A stretch of DNA of 18,013 nt from contig JAURHL010000020.1 of NCBI GenBank assembly GCA_030833305.1, positions 1-18,013 on the forward strand, given 5' to 3'. A program made the position numbers and the translations under genes. Below the pieces are notes generated by a model, which did no database searches, was not told the DNA's origin, and saw nothing but the letters and a program-made list of their open reading frames with translations. This DNA is from Acidimicrobiales bacterium. Lineage in GTDB: Bacteria; Actinomycetota; Acidimicrobiia; Acidimicrobiales; Ilumatobacteraceae. This document shows, piece after piece, positions 6,903 to 14,448 of this stretch (its first letter is position 1; every line of letters begins with the position of its first letter).

Positions 6903-7118
6903 ATGAGTACCGCCGTGGCGATCGGCACCGTGAAGTTTTTCAACGCCGAAAAGGGCTATGGATTCATCTCCCGTGAAGACGGTCCCGATGTGTTCGTGCA
7001 CTTCTCACAGATCCAGTCTTCAGGCTTCAAGACCCTCCAAGAGGGCCAAAAGGTCGAGTTCGACGTCGGTCCCGGACGCAAGGGCGATGAAGCCCGCGAC
7101 GTCCGCGCCGTTGACTGA
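6903..7118 (+). CDS. cspA: Cold-shock domain protein (CspA family)
   Basis: A 71-residue single cold-shock domain that binds single-stranded RNA or DNA and acts as an RNA chaperone. RNP1 (KGYGFI, 17-22) and RNP2 (VFVHFS, 30-35) are both intact, with the usual GTVKFFNAEKGYGFI start and a normal length. GAGAGAG lies just before the ATG. The gene is divergent from the thioesterase and convergent with the YbaK gene; only 7 bp separate the two stop codons, so the two transcripts probably overlap at their ends. Whether it is cold-induced or constitutive cannot be told from the sequence; actinobacteria usually carry several copies. Confidence 0.95.
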   Translation: MSTAVAIGTVKFFNAEKGYGFISREDGPDVFVHFSQIQSSGFKTLQEGQKVEFDVGPGRKGDEARDVRAVD

Positions 7119-7125
7119 TCCGCGG

Positions 7126-7644
7126 TCACGCCGAGATCGGGGCGCTGACCGCACCCAGAACGCTCAACAGCGCGCGGGGTGCGACCTCGATGTCGAGTCC
7201 GCGCTTTCCGCCCGACACGAAGATGGTGTCGTGGTCGAGCGCGCTCACGTCCACGACGGTGGTCAGTGGTTTCTTCTGCCCGAACGGGCTGATGCCACCC
7301 ACGACGTAGCCGGTGAGTCGTTCGGCGGATCGGGGATCCAGCATGTCGACCCGCTTGGCTCCCACGGCGACGGCCATGGCCTTCAACGAAAGTTGCCCGG
7401 AGACCGGGACGATGCCCACGGCGTGTCGAACGGCTCCGGTGGTTTCGACCAGCAACGTCTTGAACACCCGTTCCTCGATCACTCCGAGAGCGGCCGCGGC
7501 GGCTTTGCCGAATCCGATCTCGCCGGGGGCGACGTCGTTGTCGAAGGTATGAACGCGGAACTCCACTCCGGCGCGCTCGAGAGCGATGGTGGCCGGGGTT
7601 CCGCCCGACGAGGCTCCTCTTTTCGGTGTGGGCGACCTGCTCAT
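7126..7644 (-). CDS. ybaK: YbaK/EbsC-type Cys-tRNA(Pro) deacylase
   Basis: A 172-residue trans-editing protein of the YbaK/ProX superfamily. Its characterised relatives hydrolyse Cys-tRNA(Pro) made in error by prolyl-tRNA synthetase. The catalytic lysine sits in VFKTLLVE (K62), and the conserved glycine loop GGISPFGQKK (116-125) is intact. I start at ATG 7644 (MSRSPTPKRG). The in-frame extension upstream crosses the divergent helicase start and lacks support. TACTCT lies 10 nt before the ATG, giving a leader of only a few nucleotides. It is convergent with the cold-shock gene and divergent from the HelD gene across 75 bp. Relatives with other tRNA or aminoacyl specificities exist, so the exact substrate is inferred from the family. 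Confidence 0.9.
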   Translation of the reverse strand: MSRSPTPKRGASSGGTPATIALERAGVEFRVHTFDNDVAPGEIGFGKAAAAALGVIEERVFKTLLVETTGAVRHAVGIVPVSGQLSLKAMAVAVGAKRVDMLDPRSAERLTGYVVGGISPFGQKKPLTTVVDVSALDHDTIFVSGGKRGLDIEVAPRALLSVLGAVSAPISA

Positions 7645-7654
7645 GAGTGGTTGT

Positions 7655-7660
7655 AGAGTA
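7655..7660 (-). promoter_or_regulatory. Near-leaderless -10 box (TACTCT) for ybaK
   Basis: TACTCT fits TAnnnT and lies 10 nt before ATG 7644. With a usual 6-7 nt discriminator the transcript would start about 3 nt before the start codon. No Shine-Dalgarno sequence is seen. Confidence 0.35.
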
Positions 7661-7719
7661 CCGAGACCCCATTTCTTCGGGAAACACGCAGTATCCGTCA
7701 CGACAGGATTCAACGGGCG

Positions 7720-9888
7720 ATGACATCTCAGCATCCGGATTTCGACGAGGAGCAGGCCTACATCGATCGTGCGTACGCGTGTCTCGAGGCCAGTCGGACC
7801 GACGCCTGGAAGATGCGGGGACTCACCGAATCAGGCACGGGTGGAACCTTTCAGAATCGGTTCGAGCGCAACGCCATCGACGAAGCGCTGGTGAAGCGAC
7901 TCACCGATCTGGATCTGGGTGACGCGGCCTTGGTGTTCGGTCGCATCGATCGCTTGGCCGAGGAAGTCGATGATGGGGCGGCCATCGGAATCGAGAGTTT
8001 CCACATCGGTCGACTGGCGGTCTCCGACGACAATCGCGAGCCCGTGGTGGTGGACTGGCGGGCCCCGGTGGCCGAGCCGTTCTACCGAGCCACCGGACGC
8101 GACCCGATGGGGCTCGCGCGCCGCCGGCATTTCGTGGTGCAGGGTCGCACGCTTCATGGCATCGAGGACGAGTTGTTCGGTGTCGGTCATCTGGGAGTCG
8201 GAGCCGACGATGGATTGGTGGAGGACGCCGACGGGGCGACCCAAGCGGTGACCGGTCTGCGGGGGTACAGCACGCTGTTGGCGTCCATCGAACGGGGTCG
8301 CTCGGGTCAACTCGGCGACATCGTGGCCACCATTCAGGCCGAACAGGACGAGATCATCCGCTCCCCACAAGGCGGGGTGCTGGTGGTGCAGGGTGGTCCG
8401 GGAACCGGCAAGACCGTGGTGGCGCTGCACCGCGCCGCCTACCTGCTGTACACCAATCGCTTTCCATTGGAGGATCAAGGCGTCCTCGTCATCGGACCGA
8501 ATCGGGTGTTCCTGCGGTACATCGAACGGGTGTTGCCGTCACTCGGTGAGGCCGGCGTCGAACAAGTGGTGTTGCAGGACCTGGTGCCCGATGTCCGCTG
8601 GGCGACGTCCGGTGCCGGGATGGTCGATGGTCGAACGACGGCTCGCGTGAAGGGTGACGAGCGAATGGCCGACCTCGTGCGCAAGGCGGTGAAGGATCGC
8701 CAACGTCCGTTGCGCGAGGACCTGCGCTTCCCGTTCCGACACGGATACGTACGCATGCGCGCCGAGGAGACCGAGCGCATCATCAAGAGCGCCCGTCGTC
8801 GTTTCCATCGTCACAACCCGGCGTGCCGTTGGGTGGAGAACGAGTTGTGGGAGGCGATGGCGGCGACGTGGCGCGATGGCGAGGCGTCGGGAGCGCAGGT
8901 TCGCGAGGCGTTGAAGAACGACGACGAAGCGCGGGCGATGATCGACCGAATCTGGCCACGCCTGTCGCCGGCGCAGTTGTTGCACGATCTCTTCGGATCC
9001 AAGGCCTTGTTGAAGTTGGCCAATGCCGGACGCTTCTCCGAGGACGAGGTTCTTTCCTTGTACCGCGATCGCTCCGAGTCGTTGGACGACGTTCGTTGGA
9101 CCGTGGCCGATGCGGCTCTGTTGGACGAGGCCCGTATGCACCTCGGCCCCGTGCCGCGACGCAACGGCAAGGTGGACGAGTCCGATGAGATTCGCACCTA
9201 CGGGCACATCGTCGTGGACGAAGTGCAGGACCTCACCCCGATGCAATTGGCGATGGTCACCCGGCGATCGCTGTCGGGCTCGCTCACGGTGGTGGGCGAT
9301 CTGGCGCAAGCGACCGGTGCTCACGCCCCCTCGACGTGGAACGACGTGTTGGACCACCTGCCGGAACGCAAACCGAGTCGCGTGATCGGGTTGTCGGTCG
9401 GCTATCGAATTCCCGGACAGATCATGGAATTGGCCACCCGGGTGATGCACGCCGCGGCTCCCGGACTGGTCGCCCCCCGCGCGGTGCGCGAAGGCGTCGC
9501 GCCTCCGCGCATCGTCTCCGTTCCCGCGGTCGACGAACTGCTGGCGGTGGTGGCGTCGGAGACCGTGGCGATGGTCGACGTCATCGGCCCGGGCAACGTG
9601 GCCGTCGTGGTGCCCGATTCGATGGCCGAAGCGACCAGTGAATTCTTCGCGGCTCGGGGCATCGAGCACGGGCGTGCGGCCAGCGCCGCACTGGACTCGG
9701 GCGTCACCATCGTGCCGGTCGGCTTGGTGAAGGGACTCGAACTCGACGGTGTCATCGTCGTGGAACCGGCTCACATCGTGCGCGCCGAACCGCAGGGCAT
9801 GCGGGCGTTGTACGTCGCCCTCACCCGGTCGACGCAACGACTCACCGTGGTCCACGCCGAGGAACTACCCGCGCCGATGCGCGATTGA
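7720..9888 (+). CDS. helD: HelD-like RNA polymerase-recycling ATPase (superfamily 1 helicase fold)
   Basis: A 722-residue UvrD/Rep-related ATPase. The HelD-specific stretch VVDWRAPVAEPFYRAT (110-125), followed by a PMGLARRRHF segment, separates it from DNA-repair UvrD helicases. Motor motifs are Q-like (IQAEQDEI, 205-212), Walker A (GGPGTGKT, 225-232), Walker B (VVDEVQD, 498-504), motif III (VGDLAQAT, 525-532), GYRIPGQI (561-568), motif V (KGLELDGVIV, 671-680) and motif VI (YVALTRSTQRL, 698-708). HelD proteins insert arms into the RNA polymerase channels and free stalled or DNA-bound polymerase; some actinobacterial forms give rifampicin tolerance. The segment between motor halves (about 280-490) matches the HelD insertion. 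Length matches actinobacterial HelD. The start at ATG 7720 has only a weak AGGA 11 nt upstream. It converges with the lipoprotein gene, 3 bp between stops. Confidence 0.88.
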   Translation: MTSQHPDFDEEQAYIDRAYACLEASRTDAWKMRGLTESGTGGTFQNRFERNAIDEALVKRLTDLDLGDAALVFGRIDRLAEEVDDGAAIGIESFHIGRLAVSDDNREPVVVDWRAPVAEPFYRATGRDPMGLARRRHFVVQGRTLHGIEDELFGVGHLGVGADDGLVEDADGATQAVTGLRGYSTLLASIERGRSGQLGDIVATIQAEQDEIIRSPQGGVLVVQGGPGTGKTVVALHRAAYLLYTNRFPLEDQGVLVIGPNRVFLRYIERVLPSLGEAGVEQVVLQDLVPDVRWATSGAGMVDGRTTARVKGDERMADLVRKAVKDRQRPLREDLRFPFRHGYVRMRAEETERIIKSARRRFHRHNPACRWVENELWEAMAATWRDGEASGAQVREALKNDDEARAMIDRIWPRLSPAQLLHDLFGSKALLKLANAGRFSEDEVLSLYRDRSESLDDVRWTVADAALLDEARMHLGPVPRRNGKVDESDEIRTYGHIVVDEVQDLTPMQLAMVTRRSLSGSLTVVGDLAQATGAHAPSTWNDVLDHLPERKPSRVIGLSVGYRIPGQIMELATRVMHAAAPGLVAPRAVREGVAPPRIVSVPAVDELLAVVASETVAMVDVIGPGNVAVVVPDSMAEATSEFFAARGIEHGRAASAALDSGVTIVPVGLVKGLELDGVIVVEPAHIVRAEPQGMRALYVALTRSTQRLTVVHAEELPAPMRD

Positions 9889-9891
9889 GCG

Positions 9892-10308
9892 TCAGTCCAG
9901 GAGTTCGTCGATCACGGTTCCGGCGAACTTGGCGGCCTTGTCGGCGTCGGCCGGCCGATTCCGTTCCACGGCCGTGCGTGCCAGGTCGACCATGCGTCCG
10001 ATCGACTCCGCGGATTCGGGGCTGAGTGCGGTGACCTCGGTTTCGGCGGCGTTCCACAGGGCCTCGATCTCGGCGAGCACGGCCTCCTTGCCACTGGCGG
10101 TGCTGCCGCTGGAGTTCGGTCCGATGTACGACGACAGCGACAACATCGAGGCGCTGAGACGGGGGAGCAATTCGCTGGCGGGGCCCGACGGGAGAGTGGT
10201 GGTGGCGGCCACGACGGTCGTGGCGGCCGAGGTCTCGTAGGTCGTGGGAGCACACGACGACAACGCGATCACGATCCCGAGTGCGACCCCGACGGAACGC
10301 ACGAGCAT
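9892..10308 (-). CDS. Small lipoprotein of unknown function
   Basis: A 138-residue predicted lipoprotein. The N-terminus is a short signal peptide ending in a lipobox (ALSSC, cysteine at residue 19). A Thr/Ala-rich linker (20-45) is followed by a mainly helical domain (about 46-138) with no family I recognise. The ATG at 10308 overlaps the stop of the DtxR-family gene by one base (TGATG), so the two are translationally coupled. The lipoprotein may therefore act in metal handling or sensing at the membrane; this is inferred from context only. A longer open frame reaching upstream into the regulator gene is Arg/His-rich shadow sequence. It ends 3 bp from the stop of the convergent HelD gene. 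Confidence 0.75.
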   Translation of the reverse strand: MLVRSVGVALGIVIALSSCAPTTYETSAATTVVAATTTLPSGPASELLPRLSASMLSLSSYIGPNSSGSTASGKEAVLAEIEALWNAAETEVTALSPESAESIGRMVDLARTAVERNRPADADKAAKFAGTVIDELLD

Positions 10309-10970
10309 CAGACGGTCACCAGGATGCGCGACGACGCGAAGGCGTCCACGGCGACGGTTCGTCCGTCGATGACGACCGACATTGTTCCGTCGGCGGGCTT
10401 GGCGCACACTTCGCCCGAGAACCCCGGCAGGATGCACGACTGCTGCAAGAAATCGAGTAGACCCGGAGTGAATTCCAGTTCCTCGGGAATGCGCGACACG
10501 GTGAAGCGGTCGCCGATGTCGACCCGGGCCAACGGAACGGCCTGGGGGTCGATGTAACTCGACCCGGGGATGGGGTTTCCGTGGGGACACGTGGTGGGTG
10601 CGCCGAGCACACGGTTCATCGCGGTTTCCACCTCGTCGCTCATGACGTGTTCCCATTTGCCCGCTTCGCGATGCGCGTCGGACCAACTGAGGCCGAGGAT
10701 GTCGGTGAGGAATCGTTCGGCGAGTCGGTGTCGGCGCACGACTTGATTGGCCAGCGTCAGGCCGTCGGCGGTGAGGGCGATGGTGTTGTCGGTGGAGGTG
10801 ACCAGGCCGACCTTGCTCATCTTCTCGATCATCTGGGACACCGAGGCGCGGCTGACGTTGAGGCGTTCGGCGATGCGGGCCCGGATGACCTCGAGATCGT
10901 CCTCGTGCAATTCGAAGATGCACTCGCAGTATTCCTCGAAGGCCGGGTGTCGTTCGGAGGACGAGATCAT
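10308..10970 (-). CDS. DtxR/MntR-family metal-dependent transcriptional regulator with altered metal site
   Basis: A 220-residue regulator. The N-terminal winged helix (about 10-70; IRARIAERLNVSRASVSQMI at 29-48) is followed by the dimerisation and metal-binding domain (70-135; HRLAERFL, WEHVMSDEVE, GNPIPGS) and an SH3/FeoA-like C-terminal domain (about 140-220). The family represses metal uptake genes when bound to Fe(II) or Mn(II). Compared from memory with DtxR, H81, E107 and H108 match conserved ligands. The DtxR M10 position is E13 and the C102 position is G104 (EAGKWEH in place of EACRWEH). E13 and E16 align with the acidic D8 and E11 of MntR. This hybrid pocket leaves the metal unclear. 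ATG 10970 has no ribosome binding site but has TACACT 6 nt upstream. It is coupled to the downstream lipoprotein. Confidence 0.9.
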   Translation of the reverse strand: MISSSERHPAFEEYCECIFELHEDDLEVIRARIAERLNVSRASVSQMIEKMSKVGLVTSTDNTIALTADGLTLANQVVRRHRLAERFLTDILGLSWSDAHREAGKWEHVMSDEVETAMNRVLGAPTTCPHGNPIPGSSYIDPQAVPLARVDIGDRFTVSRIPEELEFTPGLLDFLQQSCILPGFSGEVCAKPADGTMSVVIDGRTVAVDAFASSRILVTV

Positions 10971-10976
10971 GGTCGA

Positions 10977-11005
10977 AGTGTACCCCTGGTCGCCGAGGGG
11001 GTCAT
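10977..11005 (-). promoter_or_regulatory. Putative leaderless promoter of the DtxR-family gene
   Basis: On the minus strand, ATGACC (11005-11000, 4/6 to TTGACA), a 17-bp spacer and TACACT (10982-10977) are followed by 6 nt and then the ATG at 10970. This is the best-formed leaderless promoter in the window. I see no classical DtxR/IdeR-type operator palindrome near it. Confidence 0.5.
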
Positions 11006-11050
11006 GGGCGAGGGTCCGTGGGCGCTGTGACCAATGCGTCGCGATCCGAG

Positions 11051-11082
11051 CCGTCACTCGAACCTCGCACCGTCACTCGAAC
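11051..11082. repeat. 13-bp direct repeat at the end of the ALDH gene
   Basis: CCGTCACTCGAAC is present at 11051-11063 and 11070-11082. The right copy contains the last codons and stop of the aldehyde dehydrogenase gene; the left copy is just downstream of it. It looks like a small local duplication with no visible function. Confidence 0.5.
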
Positions 11083-12656
11083 TTCACTCCTTGGGCGAGG
11101 GGCAGGTCGTTCGAGTAATTGATCGTTTGCGTTTGGCGTCGCATGTAGGCCTTCCACGCGTCGCTGCCGCTTTCTCGACCCCCGCCCGTCTCCTTCTCGC
11201 CACCGAATGCTCCACCGATCTCGGCGCCCGAGGGTCCGATGTTCACGTTGGCGATCCCGCAGTCACTTCCGGCGGGTCCCGTGAATCGTTCGGCTTCGCG
11301 CAGATCGGTGGTGAAGATCGACGAGGCCAATCCCTGCGGGACTCCGTTCTGGATGGCGAGTGCCTGGTCCATGGTGTCGTAGGGCATCACGTAGAGAATC
11401 GGAGCGAACGTTTCGGTGCGCACGATCTCGGTCTGGCCGGGCATGGCAACCAGGGCCGGACGCATGTAGGCGGCATCGGGGGCGAGTTCGGCGAGGCATC
11501 GTTCTCCGCCGACGACGCGACGTCCGCCGTCGGCTTCGGCCCGCTCGATGGCCGCGCTCATCGCCGCTCCCGCCTTCGCGTCGACGAGGGGCCCGACGAG
11601 AGTGTCGTGATCCAGCGGATTGCCGACCCGCAGTTGGCCGTAGGCGCGCGCGATGCGATCGACCACTTCGTCGAAACGCGATGCGTGCACGATGAGACGG
11701 CGCAACGTCGTGCAACGTTGTCCCGCGGTTCCGGCGGCGGCGAACGTGACCCCACGCGCGACGAGATCGAGGTCGGCCGACGGGGTGACGATCGCGGCGT
11801 TGTTGCCGCCGAGTTCCAGGATCGAACGCCCGAATCTTTCGGCGACGATCGGAGCGACGATCCTCCCCATGCGGGTGGAACCGGTGGCCGAGACGACCGG
11901 GATCCGATGGTCGGCGACGAGAGCTCGTCCCACCTCGGCGTCACCGAAGACCACCTGACACACGTCGGGAGAGAATCCGGCTTCGACGGCGGCGCGACGG
12001 GCCAGCACCGTGGTGGCCAACGAACACAAGGTGGTGGCCTCGGAGGGTTTCCACACCACGGGATCACCGCAGATCAGAGCGAGGGCGGCGTTCCAGGACC
12101 ACACCGCGACGGGAAAGTTGAACGCGCTGACGACTCCGACGGGTCCGAGCGGTTGCCACGTCTCGGCCAGACGATGCCCGGGACGCTCGGATGCGATGGT
12201 GAGGCCGTGCAGTTGGCGTGACAATCCCACGGCGAAGTCGCAGATGTCGATCATCTCCTGGACCTCGCCCAACGCTTCGGAACGAATCTTGCCCACCTCG
12301 ATCTGCACGAGATCGGCGAGTGCTTCCTTGTGACGACGAAGTTGCTCGCCGAGATGACGCACGACCTCGCCTCGTCGGGGGGCCGGTTCGCCCCGCCAGT
12401 GCTCGAACACCGCCACTGCTCGGGAGATGGTCGCATCGAGGTCGGATTGTGCGCGGTACTCGGCGTCGAGGCGCACGACGCCGAGACCACGACCGTTGAT
12501 GGGGGAGCGAAACGCGACGGCGTCGGCTCCCGGGGTCGGGGAATCCTCGACCCGCGCGGTCACACCCATGGCGTCGAGTGCTCGCTGGGCGAGGGTGCGC
12601 AGGGAACCGGAGTCGAACGAACCGGAGTCGGGGTGTGCGTTGGTGTTCGCGGTCAT
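11073..12656 (-). CDS. amaB: ALDH7-family aldehyde dehydrogenase (probable piperideine-6-carboxylate / aminoadipate-semialdehyde dehydrogenase)
   Basis: A 527-residue NAD(P)-dependent aldehyde dehydrogenase. Catalytic residues are N180 (SAFNFPVAVWSWN), K203 (WKPSE), general base E281 (ELGGNN) and nucleophile C315 (GQRCTTLRR). The C-terminal signature EIGGAFGGEKETGGGRESGS, then DAWKAYMRRQTQTINYS, is typical of ALDH7 (antiquitin/AmaB), which oxidises 2-aminoadipate 6-semialdehyde, in equilibrium with piperideine-6-carboxylate, in lysine catabolism. No lysine aminotransferase or saccharopine enzyme is nearby, so the pathway role rests on the family alone. The gene is 26 bp downstream of the six-hairpin gene and may share its transcript. 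The ATG at 12656 has no clear Shine-Dalgarno sequence. Length is normal. Confidence 0.9.
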   Translation of the reverse strand: MTANTNAHPDSGSFDSGSLRTLAQRALDAMGVTARVEDSPTPGADAVAFRSPINGRGLGVVRLDAEYRAQSDLDATISRAVAVFEHWRGEPAPRRGEVVRHLGEQLRRHKEALADLVQIEVGKIRSEALGEVQEMIDICDFAVGLSRQLHGLTIASERPGHRLAETWQPLGPVGVVSAFNFPVAVWSWNAALALICGDPVVWKPSEATTLCSLATTVLARRAAVEAGFSPDVCQVVFGDAEVGRALVADHRIPVVSATGSTRMGRIVAPIVAERFGRSILELGGNNAAIVTPSADLDLVARGVTFAAAGTAGQRCTTLRRLIVHASRFDEVVDRIARAYGQLRVGNPLDHDTLVGPLVDAKAGAAMSAAIERAEADGGRRVVGGERCLAELAPDAAYMRPALVAMPGQTEIVRTETFAPILYVMPYDTMDQALAIQNGVPQGLASSIFTTDLREAERFTGPAGSDCGIANVNIGPSGAEIGGAFGGEKETGGGRESGSDAWKAYMRRQTQTINYSNDLPLAQGVKFE

Positions 12657-12682
12657 CGGCCCAGTCTTGCCGATGCGAACCC

Positions 12683-13711
12683 TCAGTCGACGGTGACGCC
12701 GGGGACGAACAGTCGCGAGGCTGCCGAGCCGCCGTCGATGGCGTCGGCGGCCATGATGACCGCCGCCGCGGTGTAGGCCGTGCGCTCACCGTTCGGAAAA
12801 CGCTCCATCGTGGGGTACACGATGCCGGTCCAATAGCTGCCGTCGTCGGTGCGGTGGGCCCGCGTGCAGTAGAGAAGTTCCATCGCGGTGCGCACGTCGC
12901 CCACGGCGACGTGGGCCAACGAACATTCGGCCGTTTCGGCGGCGGTCACCCACGGCTCATCGCTGACGCAACGAATGCCCCGGCCTTCCATGGCGAAGGT
13001 GCCCCAGCTCTCGGCCAGGCGGGCCTTGGCCTGCTCGCCGACCAGAGCGTTGGTGAGCACGGGGTAGTACCAGTCCATGGCCCAACGCGCCTTGGGTTCG
13101 AAGGCATCGGGTCGGGTCGCGATCACGACGCGCAACACGTCGGCGGCGTCGCGCCAATCGGGCCGCGGGCGACCGACGAGGTCGGCCAGGTGACTCGCGC
13201 ACATGAGCGCGTGCCAGATGCTGCTCGAACCGGTGAGCAAGGCGTAGTCCCACGGCATGGCGTGTTCCTCGCGGGCCCACCGGATGGTTCCGTTGGGTCG
13301 TCGCATCGACATGACCCAATCGATGGCACGCTCGACGGTCGGGAAGACGTGATCGATGAAGCCGCGATCGGACGTGGCGAGCCAGTGGTGCCACACGCCC
13401 GAGGCGATGTAGGCGCACACGTTGGTGTCGAGTTTCGGCTCCTCGACCGTGCCACCCGGGAGGTAGTAGTTGAACCACCAACCATCGGGGTGTTGCGTGT
13501 CGACAAGCCATTGATACGCGCGCTCGGCCTCGCGATGGAAGCCGGCGACGTCGAGGGCGATGGCGGTCTCGACGTGATTCCAGGGGTCGCAGTGTCCGCC
13601 TTCGAACCAGGGGATCATGCCCGTGTCCAGTTGCAACGCGGCGATGGACTCCGCCGTGCGCACGACCTCGTCGGCGCTCAGCACTCCTTCGACGTGGGGT
13701 ACCCGCGTCAC
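12683..13711 (-). CDS. Six-hairpin (alpha/alpha-barrel) prenyltransferase/glycosidase-like protein, third gene of a glycan operon
   Basis: A 342-residue soluble protein with repeated aromatic, helix-pair sequence: DTQHPDGWWFNYYLPGG (71-87), MRRPNGTIRWAREEH (136-150), MDWYYPVLTNALVG (212-225) and GSYWTGIVYPTMERFPNGER (291-310). This is the look of an (alpha/alpha)6 toroid, shared by terpenoid cyclase/prenyltransferase-like proteins and by glycoside hydrolases such as GH15; database names usually say prenyltransferase. Acidic residues near the aromatic patches (W35-F36-E37, D43, E48, D95, E149, D155) could be catalytic. Coupling to a methyltransferase and a glycosyltransferase makes a carbohydrate role more likely than prenyl transfer (inference). 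It starts with GTG at 13711 in a GTGA overlap with the methyltransferase stop; longer in-frame sequence upstream is shadow of that gene. Confidence 0.8.
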   Translation of the reverse strand: MTRVPHVEGVLSADEVVRTAESIAALQLDTGMIPWFEGGHCDPWNHVETAIALDVAGFHREAERAYQWLVDTQHPDGWWFNYYLPGGTVEEPKLDTNVCAYIASGVWHHWLATSDRGFIDHVFPTVERAIDWVMSMRRPNGTIRWAREEHAMPWDYALLTGSSSIWHALMCASHLADLVGRPRPDWRDAADVLRVVIATRPDAFEPKARWAMDWYYPVLTNALVGEQAKARLAESWGTFAMEGRGIRCVSDEPWVTAAETAECSLAHVAVGDVRTAMELLYCTRAHRTDDGSYWTGIVYPTMERFPNGERTAYTAAAVIMAADAIDGGSAASRLFVPGVTVD

Positions 13712-14448
13712 GACGCCACCGTCCGGGCGAGAGCGTTCTTTCGGGCGTAGACGATGAGGCTCTTGCCCATCAACGGTGAGAGTGCCCGCTCGGCCACCTT
13801 CACTGACTTGGGTTGCTTCACGATGTCCCACTCGAGGAACTTCTTGTAGCCGTTGACGATGACGTGGTCCTCGCGACGCGGACCGACCGCGCATTTCAAC
13901 CACCAATACGGTGAATGCAACGCATGGGCATGATGGGAACCGGTGACCGACAACCCGGCCGCGCGGAGTTTCGCTTCGAGTTCGGTTTGGGAATAGATGC
14001 GCACGTGGCCGCCCACGGACTTGGGCGCGTGGTACTCGTCGCTGAGTTTCCAGTTGATCTTCTCGGGCCACCACGACGGCACCGTGCACGCCAGTGTGCC
14101 GCCGGGGCGCAACACGCGGGCCAACTCGGAGATGGCGGCCACGTCGTTCTGGATGTGTTCGAGCACCTCGCTCGTGATGACGCGGTCGAACGTGCCGTCG
14201 GCGAAGGGCAGTCGGGTGGCGTCGCCGCGCAACGCGCCGACGTAGTTCCGCTCGTCGATCTGGCCCTGCTCGATCATCGCCCCGAACGTGGCGCGGGTGG
14301 TGCGCACTTCGTCGTCGGCGTAGTCGAGCGCCACGATGCGACCGCCCAAGCGCGCCACCTCGTAGGCGTGACGTCCGAAGCCCGCACCGGCGTCGAGCAC
14401 CAGGTCGCCCGGCGTCAACCCGAGCCGCGGGAAGCGCACGGTCAACAT
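13708..14448 (-). CDS. Class I SAM-dependent methyltransferase
   Basis: A 246-residue Rossmann-fold methyltransferase. Motif I is LVLDAGAGFGRHA (16-28), the acidic SAM-binding end of strand 2 is D42 (VALDYADD), the post-motif is LRGDATRLPFADGTFDRV (73-90) and EVLEHI (94-99) precedes the LRPGG turn (113-117), as in Methyltransf_11 proteins. The substrate is unknown; position between a GT4 and a six-hairpin protein suggests methylation of a sugar or lipid-linked glycan. ATG 14448 overlaps the GT4 stop by one base (TGATG), and its own stop overlaps the next start (GTGA), so all three are translationally coupled. Longer in-frame sequence upstream is Arg-rich shadow of the GT4 gene. Confidence 0.9.
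   Translation of the reverse strand: MLTVRFPRLGLTPGDLVLDAGAGFGRHAYEVARLGGRIVALDYADDEVRTTRATFGAMIEQGQIDERNYVGALRGDATRLPFADGTFDRVITSEVLEHIQNDVAAISELARVLRPGGTLACTVPSWWPEKINWKLSDEYHAPKSVGGHVRIYSQTELEAKLRAAGLSVTGSHHAHALHSPYWWLKCAVGPRREDHVIVNGYKKFLEWDIVKQPKSVKVAERALSPLMGKSLIVYARKNALARTVAS

Noticed and set aside
8539..9855. 438-residue minus-strand open frame inside the HelD gene
   Set aside because: His/Arg/Gly-rich shadow of the HelD coding sequence with no family features.
10971..11072. Search for a DtxR/IdeR-type iron box in front of the DtxR-family gene
   Set aside because: No palindrome of the classical iron-box type is visible in these 102 bases.
11034..12221. 395-residue plus-strand open frame opposite the ALDH gene
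   Set aside because: The minus strand encodes a complete ALDH7 enzyme with all catalytic residues; the plus frame is low-information sequence.
12657..12668. AAGACT 6 nt before the ALDH ATG as another leaderless -10 box
   Set aside because: It lacks the first T of TAnnnT, and the gene follows the six-hairpin gene by only 26 bp, so cotranscription is as likely.
12578..13750. 390-residue plus-strand open frame opposite the ALDH and six-hairpin genes
   Set aside because: Gly/Arg/His-rich with no recognisable motif; a shadow of well-supported minus-strand genes in high-GC DNA.
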